Source: Streptomyces sp. NBC_01498 (GTDB lineage: Bacteria > Actinomycetota > Actinomycetes > Streptomycetales > Streptomycetaceae). From it: a stretch of 64,000 nt of DNA. Numbering within the stretch: the first letter of the stretch is position 1; each line of letters begins with the position of its first letter. The DNA lies in the NCBI RefSeq assembly GCF_036327775.1, contig NZ_CP109598.1, positions 310,001 through 374,000 on the forward strand. The letters run 5' to 3'. This document shows positions 1 to 8,049 of the stretch, one piece after another. The notes below the pieces were generated by a model. That model had not been told where the DNA came from. It ran no database searches and was given only the letters and a program-made list of their open reading frames with translations. Both the position numbers and the translations under genes were made by a program.

Positions 1-1010
1 TCCCGCAGCGCGCGTTCCCGGCCCTCGGTGTCCGCGCCGAGGACGGAGGTCGCGACGAGCGCGGCCCCGGCGGGCGCGTAGCCCGGCACCACCTCGCTCA
101 GGACACAGCTGTTGAGGTAACGCAGCCGGGTGTCGGTGAGCAGCGTCGGCCGGTCCAGCGGCGGGCGCGGGACGGTGTGGAAGTACGTGGTGACCACGCG
201 GTAGGGCGGCACGAGGAGTCGGGGCAGCAGACGTACGGCGGGTCGCGGCCCGGTCGCGACGACCACGACGGGCGCGCCGCGCGTGGTGCCGTCGGCCAGC
301 TGGACCCCGTCGTCGGTGAGCCGGTCGACGGGCGACTCGAACCGTACGGTGCCCGGCGGCAGCGCGTCGGCCAGCTGCCGGGGCACCGCGCCGATCCCGT
401 CCGTGGGAAGACAGAGCGTGCCGCGCAGCATGCTCCGCCAGACCAGATGGAAGACGCGGCTGGACGTCTCCAGTTCGTCCTCCAGGAACACGCCGGAGAG
501 GAACGGCCGGAAGAACAGGCCGGTGAACTCCTCGGAGATCCCGGCGGCGGCGAGGGCCGTCCGGGTGGTGTGCTCCTCGGCCCGTTTCAGTGGCCCCACG
601 GGTCCGAGCATGTCGCGGGCAGCGAGCGCGCCGAGGGCGAGCAGATCGCGGGGCGTGGCCGGGCGGTCGCGCAGCAGGCTTCGGGCCGCGCGCGGCGCGC
701 GGGTGGGGTCGGTGAAGGCGATCCTGCCCCGGTCGGTGTGGACGAGGACGCCCGGGGTGAACGGACGCAGCCGGAGGTCACGCAGCGCCAGGCGCCGTTT
801 GGCCTGCGGGTAGGAGGTGTTGAACACCTGGAAGCCTCGGTCGACGACGAAGCCGTCGACGCGGTCGGAGCGCATGCGACCGCCCACCCCGTCGGACGCC
901 TCCAGCACGGTGACCTTCAGTCCGGTGGCGAGGAGGTCGTGGGCGCAGGCCAGACCGGCGAGGCCCGCTCCGACCACGAGGACGTCGGGGGTGCCGGGTG
1001 ATACGGACAT
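1..1010 (-). CDS. litQ: LitQ-like FAD-dependent oxidoreductase (phytoene desaturase/protoporphyrinogen oxidase fold), 3' end outside window
   Basis: The reading frame is open from the ATG at 1010 to the window edge, giving about 336 residues without a stop, so the C-terminus is missing. The N-terminus shows a dinucleotide-binding motif (VVGAGLAGLACA, residues 12-23), followed by an acidic residue and GGR typical of flavoprotein amine oxidases and carotenoid desaturases. It follows litR by 28 bp on the same strand, so cotranscription is likely. In Streptomyces coelicolor a putative oxidoreductase lies next to litR and litS at the edge of the light-induced carotenoid genes, and this order matches. 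The substrate is not known to me; a role in carotenoid or light metabolism is inferred from context only. The symbol rests on synteny rather than on a specific motif. Confidence 0.72.
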   Translation of the reverse strand, partial: MSVSPGTPDVLVVGAGLAGLACAHDLLATGLKVTVLEASDGVGGRMRSDRVDGFVVDRGFQVFNTSYPQAKRRLALRDLRLRPFTPGVLVHTDRGRIAFTDPTRAPRAARSLLRDRPATPRDLLALGALAARDMLGPVGPLKRAEEHTTRTALAAAGISEEFTGLFFRPFLSGVFLEDELETSSRVFHLVWRSMLRGTLCLPTDGIGAVPRQLADALPPGTVRFESPVDRLTDDGVQLADGTTRGAPVVVVATGPRPAVRLLPRLLVPPYRVVTTYFHTVPRPPLDRPTLLTDTRLRYLNSCVLSEVVPGYAPAGAALVATSVLGADTEGRERALR

Positions 1011-1038
1011 GAGGACCGTCCTTCGCGTCGGGGGGAGA

Positions 1039-2247
1039 TCAGCCGGGGGTGGCGTGGGGCGGGGTGCCGGGCGTGTCGTGGGACGGGTGGATACGGCGCG
1101 CGCCCCGCGCGCGGTGGTCGTCCCCCGCCTCGGGGCCGGGCGCCGGCGGTTCCGTGCCGTAGAGGCGGGCCAGGGTGGTGAGCGCCTCGCGCAGGCCGTG
1201 CGGGCGCGGCATGCCGGGCAGCGGGGGTCCCGCCCAGCCGGGCCCGGCGAGCATGACCTCGGGGCTGCTGCGCGCTCCGCGCACGCCCCAGCTGCCCGCC
1301 CCGATGTGCTGGGCCAGCGGGCGGCTCGCCGTCGACCGGGACTGGGACCAGAGGACGACGGCACGGGGGCCGACGCGGCGGGCGGCCTCGTCGAGTGCCG
1401 TCGCCGGTACGGCGGCGCCGAACATCCTTGTGGGCAGGCCGTGTTCGGCCAGTACGGCGTTCAGGGCCTCGATCGGCAGGGTGTGCTGCTCACCCGGTAC
1501 GCAGGCCAGCAGCACCGGCCCGGTGTCGGTCCGCCGGGGCGGGGCCGGCGGGACACGGCGCAGGACGGACGAGATGTGCCAGGACAGCAGGTGCTCGACC
1601 TCGACGTATTTGTCCCCGGCGGCCTCCCAGGTGCGGCCCACCGCGCGCAGCGTCGGCACCATCACGTCCTCCCAGGCGTGAAGGAGGCCGTAGGCCGCGA
1701 CGAACGAGGCGAGCAGTTCGTCCACGAGGGGCGCGTCCAGGCGTACGGCGGCGCGGGAGAGGCCCCGGCAGTCCGACCGGACGTTCCCGAGCGGGAGCAC
1801 CCGAGCGGTCGACGGGCGACGGGCGCCCGGCGTCGGCGTCACCGGCCCGGTTGCCGGAGCGGACCGGGTCGTGAGGCCGAACGGGACGGCGACGGATGGC
1901 ACGGAGGTGGACGTGGACGAGAACGGGGCGGGCGGACCCGGCGGTGCGGCGGGCCGGTCGCGGGCCGCGCGGGCGGCCTCGGCGGGCGGCACCCCGGCGG
2001 CGGTCAGCCGGCACATCTCTTCGAGCATGGCGACGTCGGCGGGTGTCCAGCGGCGGTGCCGGCCGTCCTCGCGCGCGGCGGGCCCGATGCCGTAACGGCG
2101 GTCCCAGGAGCGGAGCGTGGTCGGCGAGACGCCGAGTCTGCGGGCCACCGCTCCGGTGGAGACGCCCGCCTCGGAGGCGGCGTCGTCCCCCGCGCCCTCT
2201 GCCGGACCGGCCAACGGGCCCCGGACCTCGTACACGGATTCGCTCAC
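1039..2247 (-). CDS. litR: LitR-type MerR regulator with cobalamin-binding domain
   Basis: This 402-residue protein starts at a GTG. A MerR helix-turn-helix lies at about residues 29-72 (STGAVARRLGVSPTTLRSWDRRYG). A proline- and serine-rich linker (about 100-145) leads to a helical bundle and a B12-binding region. PGEQHTL at 251-257 is the LitR/CarH version of the cobalamin-ligand loop, with H255 as candidate cobalt ligand, preceded by EVEH at 216-219. Proteins of this family use adenosylcobalamin as a light sensor: they repress in the dark, and light breaks the complex. The neighbours are an ECF sigma gene upstream and an oxidoreductase downstream, the litSRQ order known in Streptomyces. The C-terminal tail of about 40 residues is low complexity. 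The likely target is the litS promoter. Confidence 0.85.
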   Translation of the reverse strand: MSESVYEVRGPLAGPAEGAGDDAASEAGVSTGAVARRLGVSPTTLRSWDRRYGIGPAAREDGRHRRWTPADVAMLEEMCRLTAAGVPPAEAARAARDRPAAPPGPPAPFSSTSTSVPSVAVPFGLTTRSAPATGPVTPTPGARRPSTARVLPLGNVRSDCRGLSRAAVRLDAPLVDELLASFVAAYGLLHAWEDVMVPTLRAVGRTWEAAGDKYVEVEHLLSWHISSVLRRVPPAPPRRTDTGPVLLACVPGEQHTLPIEALNAVLAEHGLPTRMFGAAVPATALDEAARRVGPRAVVLWSQSRSTASRPLAQHIGAGSWGVRGARSSPEVMLAGPGWAGPPLPGMPRPHGLREALTTLARLYGTEPPAPGPEAGDDHRARGARRIHPSHDTPGTPPHATPG

Positions 2248-2420
2248 CTGATCACTCTACGAGTCGGCGCCGACACGCGGCGGCGTGAGCGGCATCCGGG
2301 CCCGGGGTGTTGTCCGGGTGCCCGGGTCCTGTCCGGGCCGTCGCCCCGCCGGTCCCGTAGCCAGGGTCCCGGCCTCCCGTACGCCCGGGTCCCGGCCGCG
2401 CGGGGCCCGGGTCCGGGCGG

Positions 2421-3047
2421 TCAGCCACGGGGGCGGGGCGTGCTGTCGTGTTCCGGCTCCAGACAGCCGCGCAGCCGGTGCAGGCCGCGGCGCACATGGC
2501 TCTTGACGGTGCCCAGCGGCAACCCGGTGCGCTCGGCGATCTGGACCTGGGTGAGGTCGTCGAAGAACGCCAGGGCGAGCAGCCGTCGTTGGGCCTGGGG
2601 CAGCGTCTCCAGGGCGCGCAGCACCAGTAATCGGTCCAGGACCGCCTCGGGGCGGTCGCCGGGGCGTTCCACGCGGGTCTCGGCGGCGGCGGTCGCCGCG
2701 GCGACGAGTTCGGTGCGGCGGGTACGGGCGGCGAGGGCGTCGACGATCTTCCGGCGGGCGATGCCGACGACCCAGGCGCCGACCGGCCCGCGTTCCGGGC
2801 GGTAGCCGGCCCGTCCCCGCCACACGCCCAGAAAGACCTGCTGGGTGATGTCCTCGGCCTCTTTCGCGTCGCCCAGCGCGCGGGTGGCCAGGGCGTGCAC
2901 CAGTGGTCCCCAGCGGTGGTACGCGTCGGCCAGGGCATCCGGGTCGCCGCGTGTCAGGGCGGCGGCGATGTCCGCCTCGGCGCGGCTCTCCCCGGCCGGC
3001 TCCGGTACGCGGGACCGGGTGGCCGGATCGGCGTACGGCGTGTTCAC
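2421..3047 (-). CDS. litS: ECF RNA polymerase sigma factor LitS
   Basis: A 208-residue ECF sigma factor. Region 2 is visible around GDAKEAEDITQQVFLGVWRG, and region 4 around LTQVQIAERTGLPLGTVKSH followed by RRGLHRLR. I chose the GTG at 3047 because AAGGAG lies seven bases upstream; a longer reading frame upstream is low complexity and lacks a ribosome site. No anti-sigma gene is adjacent, which fits a sigma factor controlled by transcription. Its partner is litR, 173 bp downstream. In S. coelicolor LitS is needed for light-induced carotenoid gene expression; the same role is inferred here from the gene order. The litS-litR gap is a run of GGGCCCGG-like repeats with no clear promoter. Confidence 0.82.
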   Translation of the reverse strand: MNTPYADPATRSRVPEPAGESRAEADIAAALTRGDPDALADAYHRWGPLVHALATRALGDAKEAEDITQQVFLGVWRGRAGYRPERGPVGAWVVGIARRKIVDALAARTRRTELVAAATAAAETRVERPGDRPEAVLDRLLVLRALETLPQAQRRLLALAFFDDLTQVQIAERTGLPLGTVKSHVRRGLHRLRGCLEPEHDSTPRPRG

Positions 3048-3483
3048 AGGGGCTCCTTGTGCCGGGGAGCCGCCCGGCCGGCGCGTACGGGCGGCGGAGA
3101 CAGGGCCACTCTCACGAAACCGATGCGAGAGGAGCAATTCGCATCGTTTCTGCATCGACTGACCCTCGAAGCGACGCACCAGCGACGCACGAACGACGCG
3201 GCGGACCGGTGTCCGGAGCAGCTGGACGGGCGCCCCGGGAGCGCCCGGACGAGGGCGCCCCGCCCGTTGCGGGACAAGGCCGGGCGGGTCGTCGGGGCGG
3301 GGGTCGTGACCGGCGGGCACGGGCGGGAGCGAGGCGGGCAGGGCGCTGTCACGACATGCCCGTCGCGCGGGGTCGTGCGAACGTGAGGGGTGTCGTCCGA
3401 CCGGACGGCTGAGGCAGGACAGTGGCCGTGCGGAGACCCCGCGCGTCCGACGTTCCCGCGTTTACCGCAGGAGGAGTCCCCCC
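3048..3483. other. 436-bp divergent intergenic region between litS and the fasciclin gene
   Basis: No credible gene is present. The litS-proximal third holds the inverted repeat described separately. The rest is GC-rich with short repeats of GCGACGCAC-like sequence around 3170-3200 and no convincing -35/-10 pair. The fasciclin ribosome site (AGGAGGAG) lies at its right end. Confidence 0.6.
3116..3150. promoter_or_regulatory. litS: Inverted repeat upstream of litS, candidate LitR operator
   Basis: The arms are GAAACCGATGCGA (3116-3128) and TCGCATCGTTTC (3139-3150), complementary except for one extra C, with a 10-base spacer. A third half-site GCATCG follows at 3152-3157. The repeat is 70 to 105 bases upstream of the litS start, where a repressor of litS would act. 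LitR is known to act on the litS promoter in S. coelicolor; that this repeat is the site is inference. Confidence 0.5.
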
Positions 3484-4101
3484 ATGAACATCTCCCGCAA
3501 CGCTTCCGGCCCCCGTGGCCCGCGCGGCTCCCGCGCCCGCCGCACGGCGGTGGCGGTCTGCGCCGCCGTGGCTCTCCCCGTCTCGCTGGGAGTTCTGGCG
3601 CCCCAGGCTTCCGCGGCCCCCGCCGCGTCGGACCCGTTCGGCCCCGCGTGTGCGTCCCTCCCCCAGTCGGGTGCGGGCAGCGCGGCGTCCATGGCGTCGA
3701 AGCCGGTGGCGACCGCCGCCGCCGAGAATCCGGAACTGTCCACGCTGACAGCGGCGTTGGAGAGGGCCGGACTGATCGACACCCTCAACAACGCGAAGAA
3801 CCTGACGGTGTTCGCGCCGACGAACGCGGCGTTCGAGAAGATCCCGAAGGCGGACCTCGACGCGCTGCTCGCCAACAAGGCGGAGTTGACCAAGGTGCTG
3901 ACCTACCACGTGGTGGGCGAGAAGATCAGCAAGTCGCAGCTGGCGAACGGCACGTTCACGACGATGGAGGGCAGCACCCTCTCGACGTCGGGTTCGGGCT
4001 CGGCGTTCAAGGTCAACGACGCGGCGAACATCGTGTGCGGTGACGTCACGACGTCGAACGCGACGGTCAACCTCATCGACACGGTGCTGATGCCCAAGTA
4101 G
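3484..4101 (+). CDS. Secreted fasciclin (FAS1) domain protein
   Basis: A 205-residue secreted protein. The N-terminus has arginines followed by a hydrophobic stretch (AVAVCAAVALPVSLGVL) and a likely cleavage after ASA near residue 43. The mature part is a single FAS1 domain from about residue 75 to the end, with typical segments such as LTVFAPTNAAFEKIP, VLTYHVVGEKI and NLIDTVLMPK. FAS1 domains in bacteria mediate adhesion or binding of extracellular ligands. The start follows a very strong ribosome site, AGGAGGAG, eight bases upstream. Two cysteines in the N-terminal mature part and one near the end may form disulfides. The gene is monocistronic and followed by a strong hairpin terminator. 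No specific ligand can be read from the sequence. Confidence 0.9.
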   Translation: MNISRNASGPRGPRGSRARRTAVAVCAAVALPVSLGVLAPQASAAPAASDPFGPACASLPQSGAGSAASMASKPVATAAAENPELSTLTAALERAGLIDTLNNAKNLTVFAPTNAAFEKIPKADLDALLANKAELTKVLTYHVVGEKISKSQLANGTFTTMEGSTLSTSGSGSAFKVNDAANIVCGDVTTSNATVNLIDTVLMPK

Positions 4102-4126
4102 GGGCGACACGGCACCGATCCGGGCC

Positions 4127-4164
4127 CCGGCCCCGTTCTCCCGGCCACGGGAGAGCGGGGCCGG
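4127..4164. terminator. Bidirectional hairpin terminator after the fasciclin gene
   Basis: The arms CCGGCCCCGTTCTCCCG (4127-4143) and CGGGAGAGCGGGGCCGG (4148-4164) pair over 17 bases with one T-G mismatch and a four-base loop. It sits 26 bp after the fasciclin stop and ahead of the convergent glycosyltransferase stop, without a T tract, as is common in Streptomyces. Confidence 0.75.
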
Positions 4165-4236
4165 TCCGCGTGCCGGTCCGCGTGCCGGTGCCGGTCCGCA
4201 CGCCACGGGCGGCCGGGATGACGGGCGGGCCATCGC

Positions 4237-5841
4237 TCAGGACGTGCCGACGGGGGCGGTTCGGGCTGCCGCTCCCGCTCGGGCGGCCGACGCGGGGGGC
4301 GCCGCCGGTGCCGCAGGTGTTGTCTGTGCCGCGTGTGCCGCCGGTGACAGATACACCCGGCAGTCGCGCAGCCCCGGCAGGTTCGTGATCCGCGCGGCCC
4401 GCCAGCCGCGCGCGTACGCCGGTGGCCCGGCCGATCCCGCCACCACGAACGCCACCGGCCGCTCACGCCCCAGGGCCACCAGCCCGGCGGGGGTGATGCT
4501 CCCGTCGTGGCCGCCGGTCTGCCGCGACGCGCAGCCGGCCCGGAAGGCGACCCGGATCGCCTCCATGCCGCTGACCACACACGGCGGCCGGACGCCCAGG
4601 CGCGCCAACTCGGCGGTCACCGTGTCGAGTCGCACGCGGTCGGCGCGCCCGCGCTCCACCCGGTCGGCGACGACGGTCCCCTGCACCCACAGATGCGCGA
4701 CGGCCGCCGCAACCAGCAGCCCCACCACCAGCGGACGGGGCCGGGCGGCCCTGGCCAGCCGGGTCAGGAAAAGCGCGACCGGCAGCGCGAACAGCGCGTA
4801 CACCGGCAGCAGGAAGCGCGGCGCGGCGTACCCGATCAGCAGCAGGTACTGCGCGGCCATCGAGAGTCCGACCAGTGTCGGCACCAGCACGAGCGGCAGC
4901 CGCCGCAGCCGCGCGGCGGCCAGCACCCCGCCGAGCGTGAGCAGCGGCAGGGCGAACCACCAGATCGCGGTGGCCGGGCGGCGCCACCGCGAGGAGCAGG
5001 GACGGCAGAGCAGCCGCCCGTCGAGCGCGCGCATGTGGTCGCCGAAGACGAGGTTCCAGCCGAGATGGCCCTGGATCTCGCTGGCCCGCGCGAGCCGGGT
5101 GAAGAGTCCGCCGTAACTGACGTACGCCTCGACGATCCACTCCGCGCTGCCGATCGCCCCGCCCGCGGCGAGCGCCGTCAGCAGGGCGCCCCGGCGCCAC
5201 CGGCCGACGGCGAGTGCGACGAGCGCGAGAGGCGCGCTGAGCCAGAAGGCGTCGGTGGGGCGCATGAGCGCGACGAACGCGACGGCGACACCGAGGCCGA
5301 CGAGCGCCGCGCGGTCGGTGCGGTCGCGCGCGGCCCTGAGGAAGAGGCCGACGGCGGCGAGACAGCCGAGGGCGACCCAGAGGTTCGGCATGACCTGGGG
5401 ACCGTAGAAGAGAGTGATCCACAGTCCGGCGAACAGGGCGCCGGCCAGGGCGAGTACGGAGGCGGGCAGCAGGCGCCGCCACACCCACAGGGCGAGGAGG
5501 AGTCCGCCGCCGGAGAGCAGCGCCAGATACACCCGGAGCGCTGCGACGGAGTCGGTGAGCGAGGTCACCGGGGCGACGAGGAAGGTGATGCCCCGCGCGC
5601 GGGGGGCGCTGAAGAACGCGGTGTCGGAGGCGGCGCGGCTGACCTGGCTGGTGTAGACCGTCTCGTCCCAGCCGAGCCCGGATCCCGGTACGAGGAAGAC
5701 GAGTTGGACGAGGGTGTACACGCTCGCGACGACCGCCGGCCAGAGGAAGCCGCCGTCGGCCGTCCAGTCCCGGAGGACCTGGCGGGCCGGTCGGCGGCTC
5801 GTCTCTGGCAGGCCGGTCGCGACGGCCTTGGTCTGAGTCAT
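4237..5841 (-). CDS. Polytopic membrane glycosyltransferase (GT39/GT-C-like)
   Basis: A 534-residue integral membrane protein with about ten hydrophobic segments between residues 30 and 390 and a C-terminal soluble part. GLGWDETVYTSQVSR in the first extracytoplasmic loop (about residue 57) has the acidic DE pair of GT-C fold enzymes (GT39/GT83/GT87), which take a sugar from a lipid-phosphate donor on the outer face of the membrane. The last 30 residues are Ala/Pro-rich. It is a single gene with no neighbouring envelope genes, so donor and acceptor are unknown. It could also be a non-catalytic membrane protein of the same fold. The ATG at 5841 is followed by a normal N-terminus; the upstream region is AT-rich. 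Confidence 0.65.
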   Translation of the reverse strand: MTQTKAVATGLPETSRRPARQVLRDWTADGGFLWPAVVASVYTLVQLVFLVPGSGLGWDETVYTSQVSRAASDTAFFSAPRARGITFLVAPVTSLTDSVAALRVYLALLSGGGLLLALWVWRRLLPASVLALAGALFAGLWITLFYGPQVMPNLWVALGCLAAVGLFLRAARDRTDRAALVGLGVAVAFVALMRPTDAFWLSAPLALVALAVGRWRRGALLTALAAGGAIGSAEWIVEAYVSYGGLFTRLARASEIQGHLGWNLVFGDHMRALDGRLLCRPCSSRWRRPATAIWWFALPLLTLGGVLAAARLRRLPLVLVPTLVGLSMAAQYLLLIGYAAPRFLLPVYALFALPVALFLTRLARAARPRPLVVGLLVAAAVAHLWVQGTVVADRVERGRADRVRLDTVTAELARLGVRPPCVVSGMEAIRVAFRAGCASRQTGGHDGSITPAGLVALGRERPVAFVVAGSAGPPAYARGWRAARITNLPGLRDCRVYLSPAAHAAQTTPAAPAAPPASAARAGAAARTAPVGTS

Positions 5842-5894
5842 GGCCCAAAGCTGCCCGCCCGGGTCCCGCCGGGCCGACGGGACACGCCACAGGG

Positions 5895-5930
5895 CGAATA
5901 TTAAGAAACCGCATCTAAAGCATATGAATC
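5895..5930 (-). promoter_or_regulatory. AT-rich promoter candidate for the membrane glycosyltransferase
   Basis: This is a clear AT-rich island in very GC-rich DNA. On the minus strand TAATAT (5898-5903) resembles a -10 box, about 57 bases from the gene start. I see no good -35 hexamer at 17-18 bases, so the call is weak. Confidence 0.3.
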
Positions 5931-5955
5931 ACTCGATGGGTGGCTTGTCGGCCCG

Positions 5956-6591
5956 TCAGGATGACGTCGGCACGTCAGGGCCCGCGACCATGCGGCGCGC
6001 CAACCGGACGATGTGGGACCGCAGTTCGGTGTCGTCGTCGGCCGCCGGGCCGAGGATCAGCCGGGCGATCTGGGGAAACGCGGTGGGCAGGACGGCGAGC
6101 CCGATGAGGGCGAGGAGCGTGCTCGCCGCCGCGCCGTCGGAGCCGGAGCCGCCGTCGGAAGCGGAACCGGAGCCGCCGTCGGAGCCGGAGCCGAGGGTCT
6201 CGGAGAGCGTCCCGACCATCTCGCGGTAGCGGGCCCCGCGCGGCTGTTCGTTCGGCAGGCCGTCCCCGTCGTAGTGCAGGGCCTCCCACATCATCAGGCG
6301 CAGCAGTTGCGGGTTGCTCCGGTGCAGGTCGTAGATCCGTCCGGCGTACTCGCCGGGGTCGCCGGAGGGCGGTCCGAGCAGCGCGGCGTGCTCGGTCAGG
6401 GCCTCGGAGACGACCGCGGCGAAGAGTCCTTCCTTGCTGCCGAAGTAGCCGTAGATCCGCTCCTTGCTGACCCCCGCCCGCTCGGCGATCCGGCCGACAC
6501 GGGCGCCGCCCATGCCGTGGACGGCGAATTCACCGCGGGCCGCGACGAGCAGCCGGGCACGGGTTCCTGACAGGGATTCGGTGGGCGACAT
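5956..6591 (-). CDS. TetR family transcriptional regulator
   Basis: A 211-residue regulator. The N-terminal TetR helix-turn-helix is clear at residues 9-56 (ARLLVAARGEFAVHGMGGAR, then IAERAGVSKERIYGYFGSKE). The ligand-binding half contains an unusual Gly/Ser/Asp insertion near residues 132-153 (GSGSDGGSGSASDGGSGSDG), encoded by near-perfect DNA repeats at about 6134-6200 that probably arose by slippage. It is divergent from a stand-alone ketosynthase gene 101 bp away, which in turn precedes an MFS transporter, so it probably represses that unit. The ATG has AGGG seven bases upstream. The ligand is unknown. Confidence 0.88.
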   Translation of the reverse strand: MSPTESLSGTRARLLVAARGEFAVHGMGGARVGRIAERAGVSKERIYGYFGSKEGLFAAVVSEALTEHAALLGPPSGDPGEYAGRIYDLHRSNPQLLRLMMWEALHYDGDGLPNEQPRGARYREMVGTLSETLGSGSDGGSGSASDGGSGSDGAAASTLLALIGLAVLPTAFPQIARLILGPAADDDTELRSHIVRLARRMVAGPDVPTSS

Positions 6592-6692
6592 GGCAGAACC
6601 CTACATGGCCGACCAGACGGTTGGTTGGCTACGGTGCGCCTCACCGGAACAGCCTCACCGGACGATGGGGCGAGACGAGGAGAGCCGCGCCG
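6592..6692. promoter_or_regulatory. Divergent TetR/ketosynthase intergenic region with possible operator
   Basis: The region contains ACCA (6612-6615) and TGGT (6622-6625) as an inverted repeat followed by an overlapping TTGGTTGG. This is a plausible binding site for the divergent TetR protein. The arms are short, so it may be chance. Confidence 0.3.
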
Positions 6693-7955
6693 ATGACGGT
6701 CGCAGGGACAGGAACACGAACAGGGACCGGGGCGGACGCCGAGGTGTGGGTGACGGGCCTCGGCGCGACCACACCGCTCGGCGGCGACGCGGCGAGCACC
6801 TGGTCGGCGATGTGCGCCGGGGAGAACGGGATCGGCGTGCTGGACGACGACTGGGCGGCGGGACTGCCCGTACGGCTGGCGGCCCGGCTGCGGGTGGACC
6901 CGGCCTCGGTGCTGCCCCGGACCGAGGCCCGCCGGCTGGACCGGTGCGAGCAGGCGGCGCTGGTGGCCACCCGTGAGGCGTGGGCCGACGCGGGGCGGCC
7001 GGGCGCCGAACCGGAGCGGATCGCCGTGTCGATCGGCACGGGCGTCGGGGGCGTACGGTCGCTGCTCGGCCAGGACGACGTCCTGGAGGCGTCCGGGCCG
7101 CGCAAGGTCTCGCCGCACACGGTGCCGATGCTGATGCCCAACGGGCCCGCCGCCCTGGTGAGCATCGACCTGGGGGCGCTCGGCGGGGCACACACCCCGG
7201 TGAGCGCGTGCGCGTCGGGCGCCGAGGCGCTGGCGCTGGGGCTCGACCTGATCCGGCTCGGCCGCGCCGACGTGGTGGTGGCGGGCGGGGCGGAGGCGTG
7301 TCTGCACGGGCTGCCGCTGGCGGGGTTCGCGCGGATGGGGGCGCTGTCGAGGGCGAACGACGACCCGGCGGGGGCCTCGCGCCCGTTCGACGCGGGACGT
7401 GACGGCTTCGTGCTGGGCGAGGGGGCCGCCGTACTGGTGCTGGAGCGCGCGGAGTTCGCGCGTGCGCGGGGCGCCCGTCCGTACGCGGCGCTGGCCGGCG
7501 CCGGGGTGACGTCCGGCGCGCGGCACATCACCGCCTCGGACACCACGGGTCAGGTGCGGGCCGTCCGGGCGGCCCTGCGATCGGGCGGGCTGGCTCCGGG
7601 GGACGTGGGCCTGGTGCACGCGCACGCGACGTCGACCCCGCAGGGTGATGTCGCCGAGGCGCGGGCGATCGCCGAGGCCGTCGGGGTCCATCCGGTGGTG
7701 ACCGCGACGAAGTCGATGACGGGGCATCCGCTGGGCGCGGCCGGGGCGCTGGGCGCGCTGGCGACGGTGCTCGCGCTGCGGGACGGGACGGTGCCGCCGA
7801 CCAGGAATCTCGACACGCTCGACCCGGCGGTCGCTCTCGACGTCGTCGCGGGCGCGCCGCGCCGGGGCGCCTGGACGGCCGGGGTGGCCAATTCCTTCGG
7901 CTTCGGCGGCCACAACGTGTCGCTGGCCTTCACCGCTGCCCGGCCGGGGAACTGA
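6693..7955 (+). CDS. Stand-alone beta-ketoacyl-ACP synthase II (FabF-like)
   Basis: A 420-residue KAS II/FabF-type condensing enzyme. The active-site cysteine is in VSACASGAEAL, the first histidine in HAHATSTPQGD and the second in TKSMTGHPLGAAGA, so the Cys-His-His triad is intact. SFGFGGHNVSL near the C-terminus is the usual GFGG loop. It elongates acyl-ACP with malonyl-ACP. The start ATG at 6693 follows GAGGAGAG; a longer frame upstream has no ribosome site. No ACP or ketoreductase lies nearby, so it is either a paralogue of housekeeping FabF or a tailoring enzyme. Divergent TetR and a downstream MFS pump suggest a small regulated unit. It lies 9 kb from the large synthase operon, and a functional link is speculative. 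Confidence 0.87.
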   Translation: MTVAGTGTRTGTGADAEVWVTGLGATTPLGGDAASTWSAMCAGENGIGVLDDDWAAGLPVRLAARLRVDPASVLPRTEARRLDRCEQAALVATREAWADAGRPGAEPERIAVSIGTGVGGVRSLLGQDDVLEASGPRKVSPHTVPMLMPNGPAALVSIDLGALGGAHTPVSACASGAEALALGLDLIRLGRADVVVAGGAEACLHGLPLAGFARMGALSRANDDPAGASRPFDAGRDGFVLGEGAAVLVLERAEFARARGARPYAALAGAGVTSGARHITASDTTGQVRAVRAALRSGGLAPGDVGLVHAHATSTPQGDVAEARAIAEAVGVHPVVTATKSMTGHPLGAAGALGALATVLALRDGTVPPTRNLDTLDPAVALDVVAGAPRRGAWTAGVANSFGFGGHNVSLAFTAARPGN

Positions 7956-8049
7956 TGCCTCATTGGACACCGCGCACGGCCGACACGATGATATGACCAG
8001 AAGCATCCCCTTTCGTACTCCGGTCGTATCAGGTGAGGACGCAGCGCCC

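Noticed and set aside
817..2805. Plus-strand frame across litQ, litR and litS
   Set aside because: It crosses two gene boundaries antisense to conserved genes and has no domain content.
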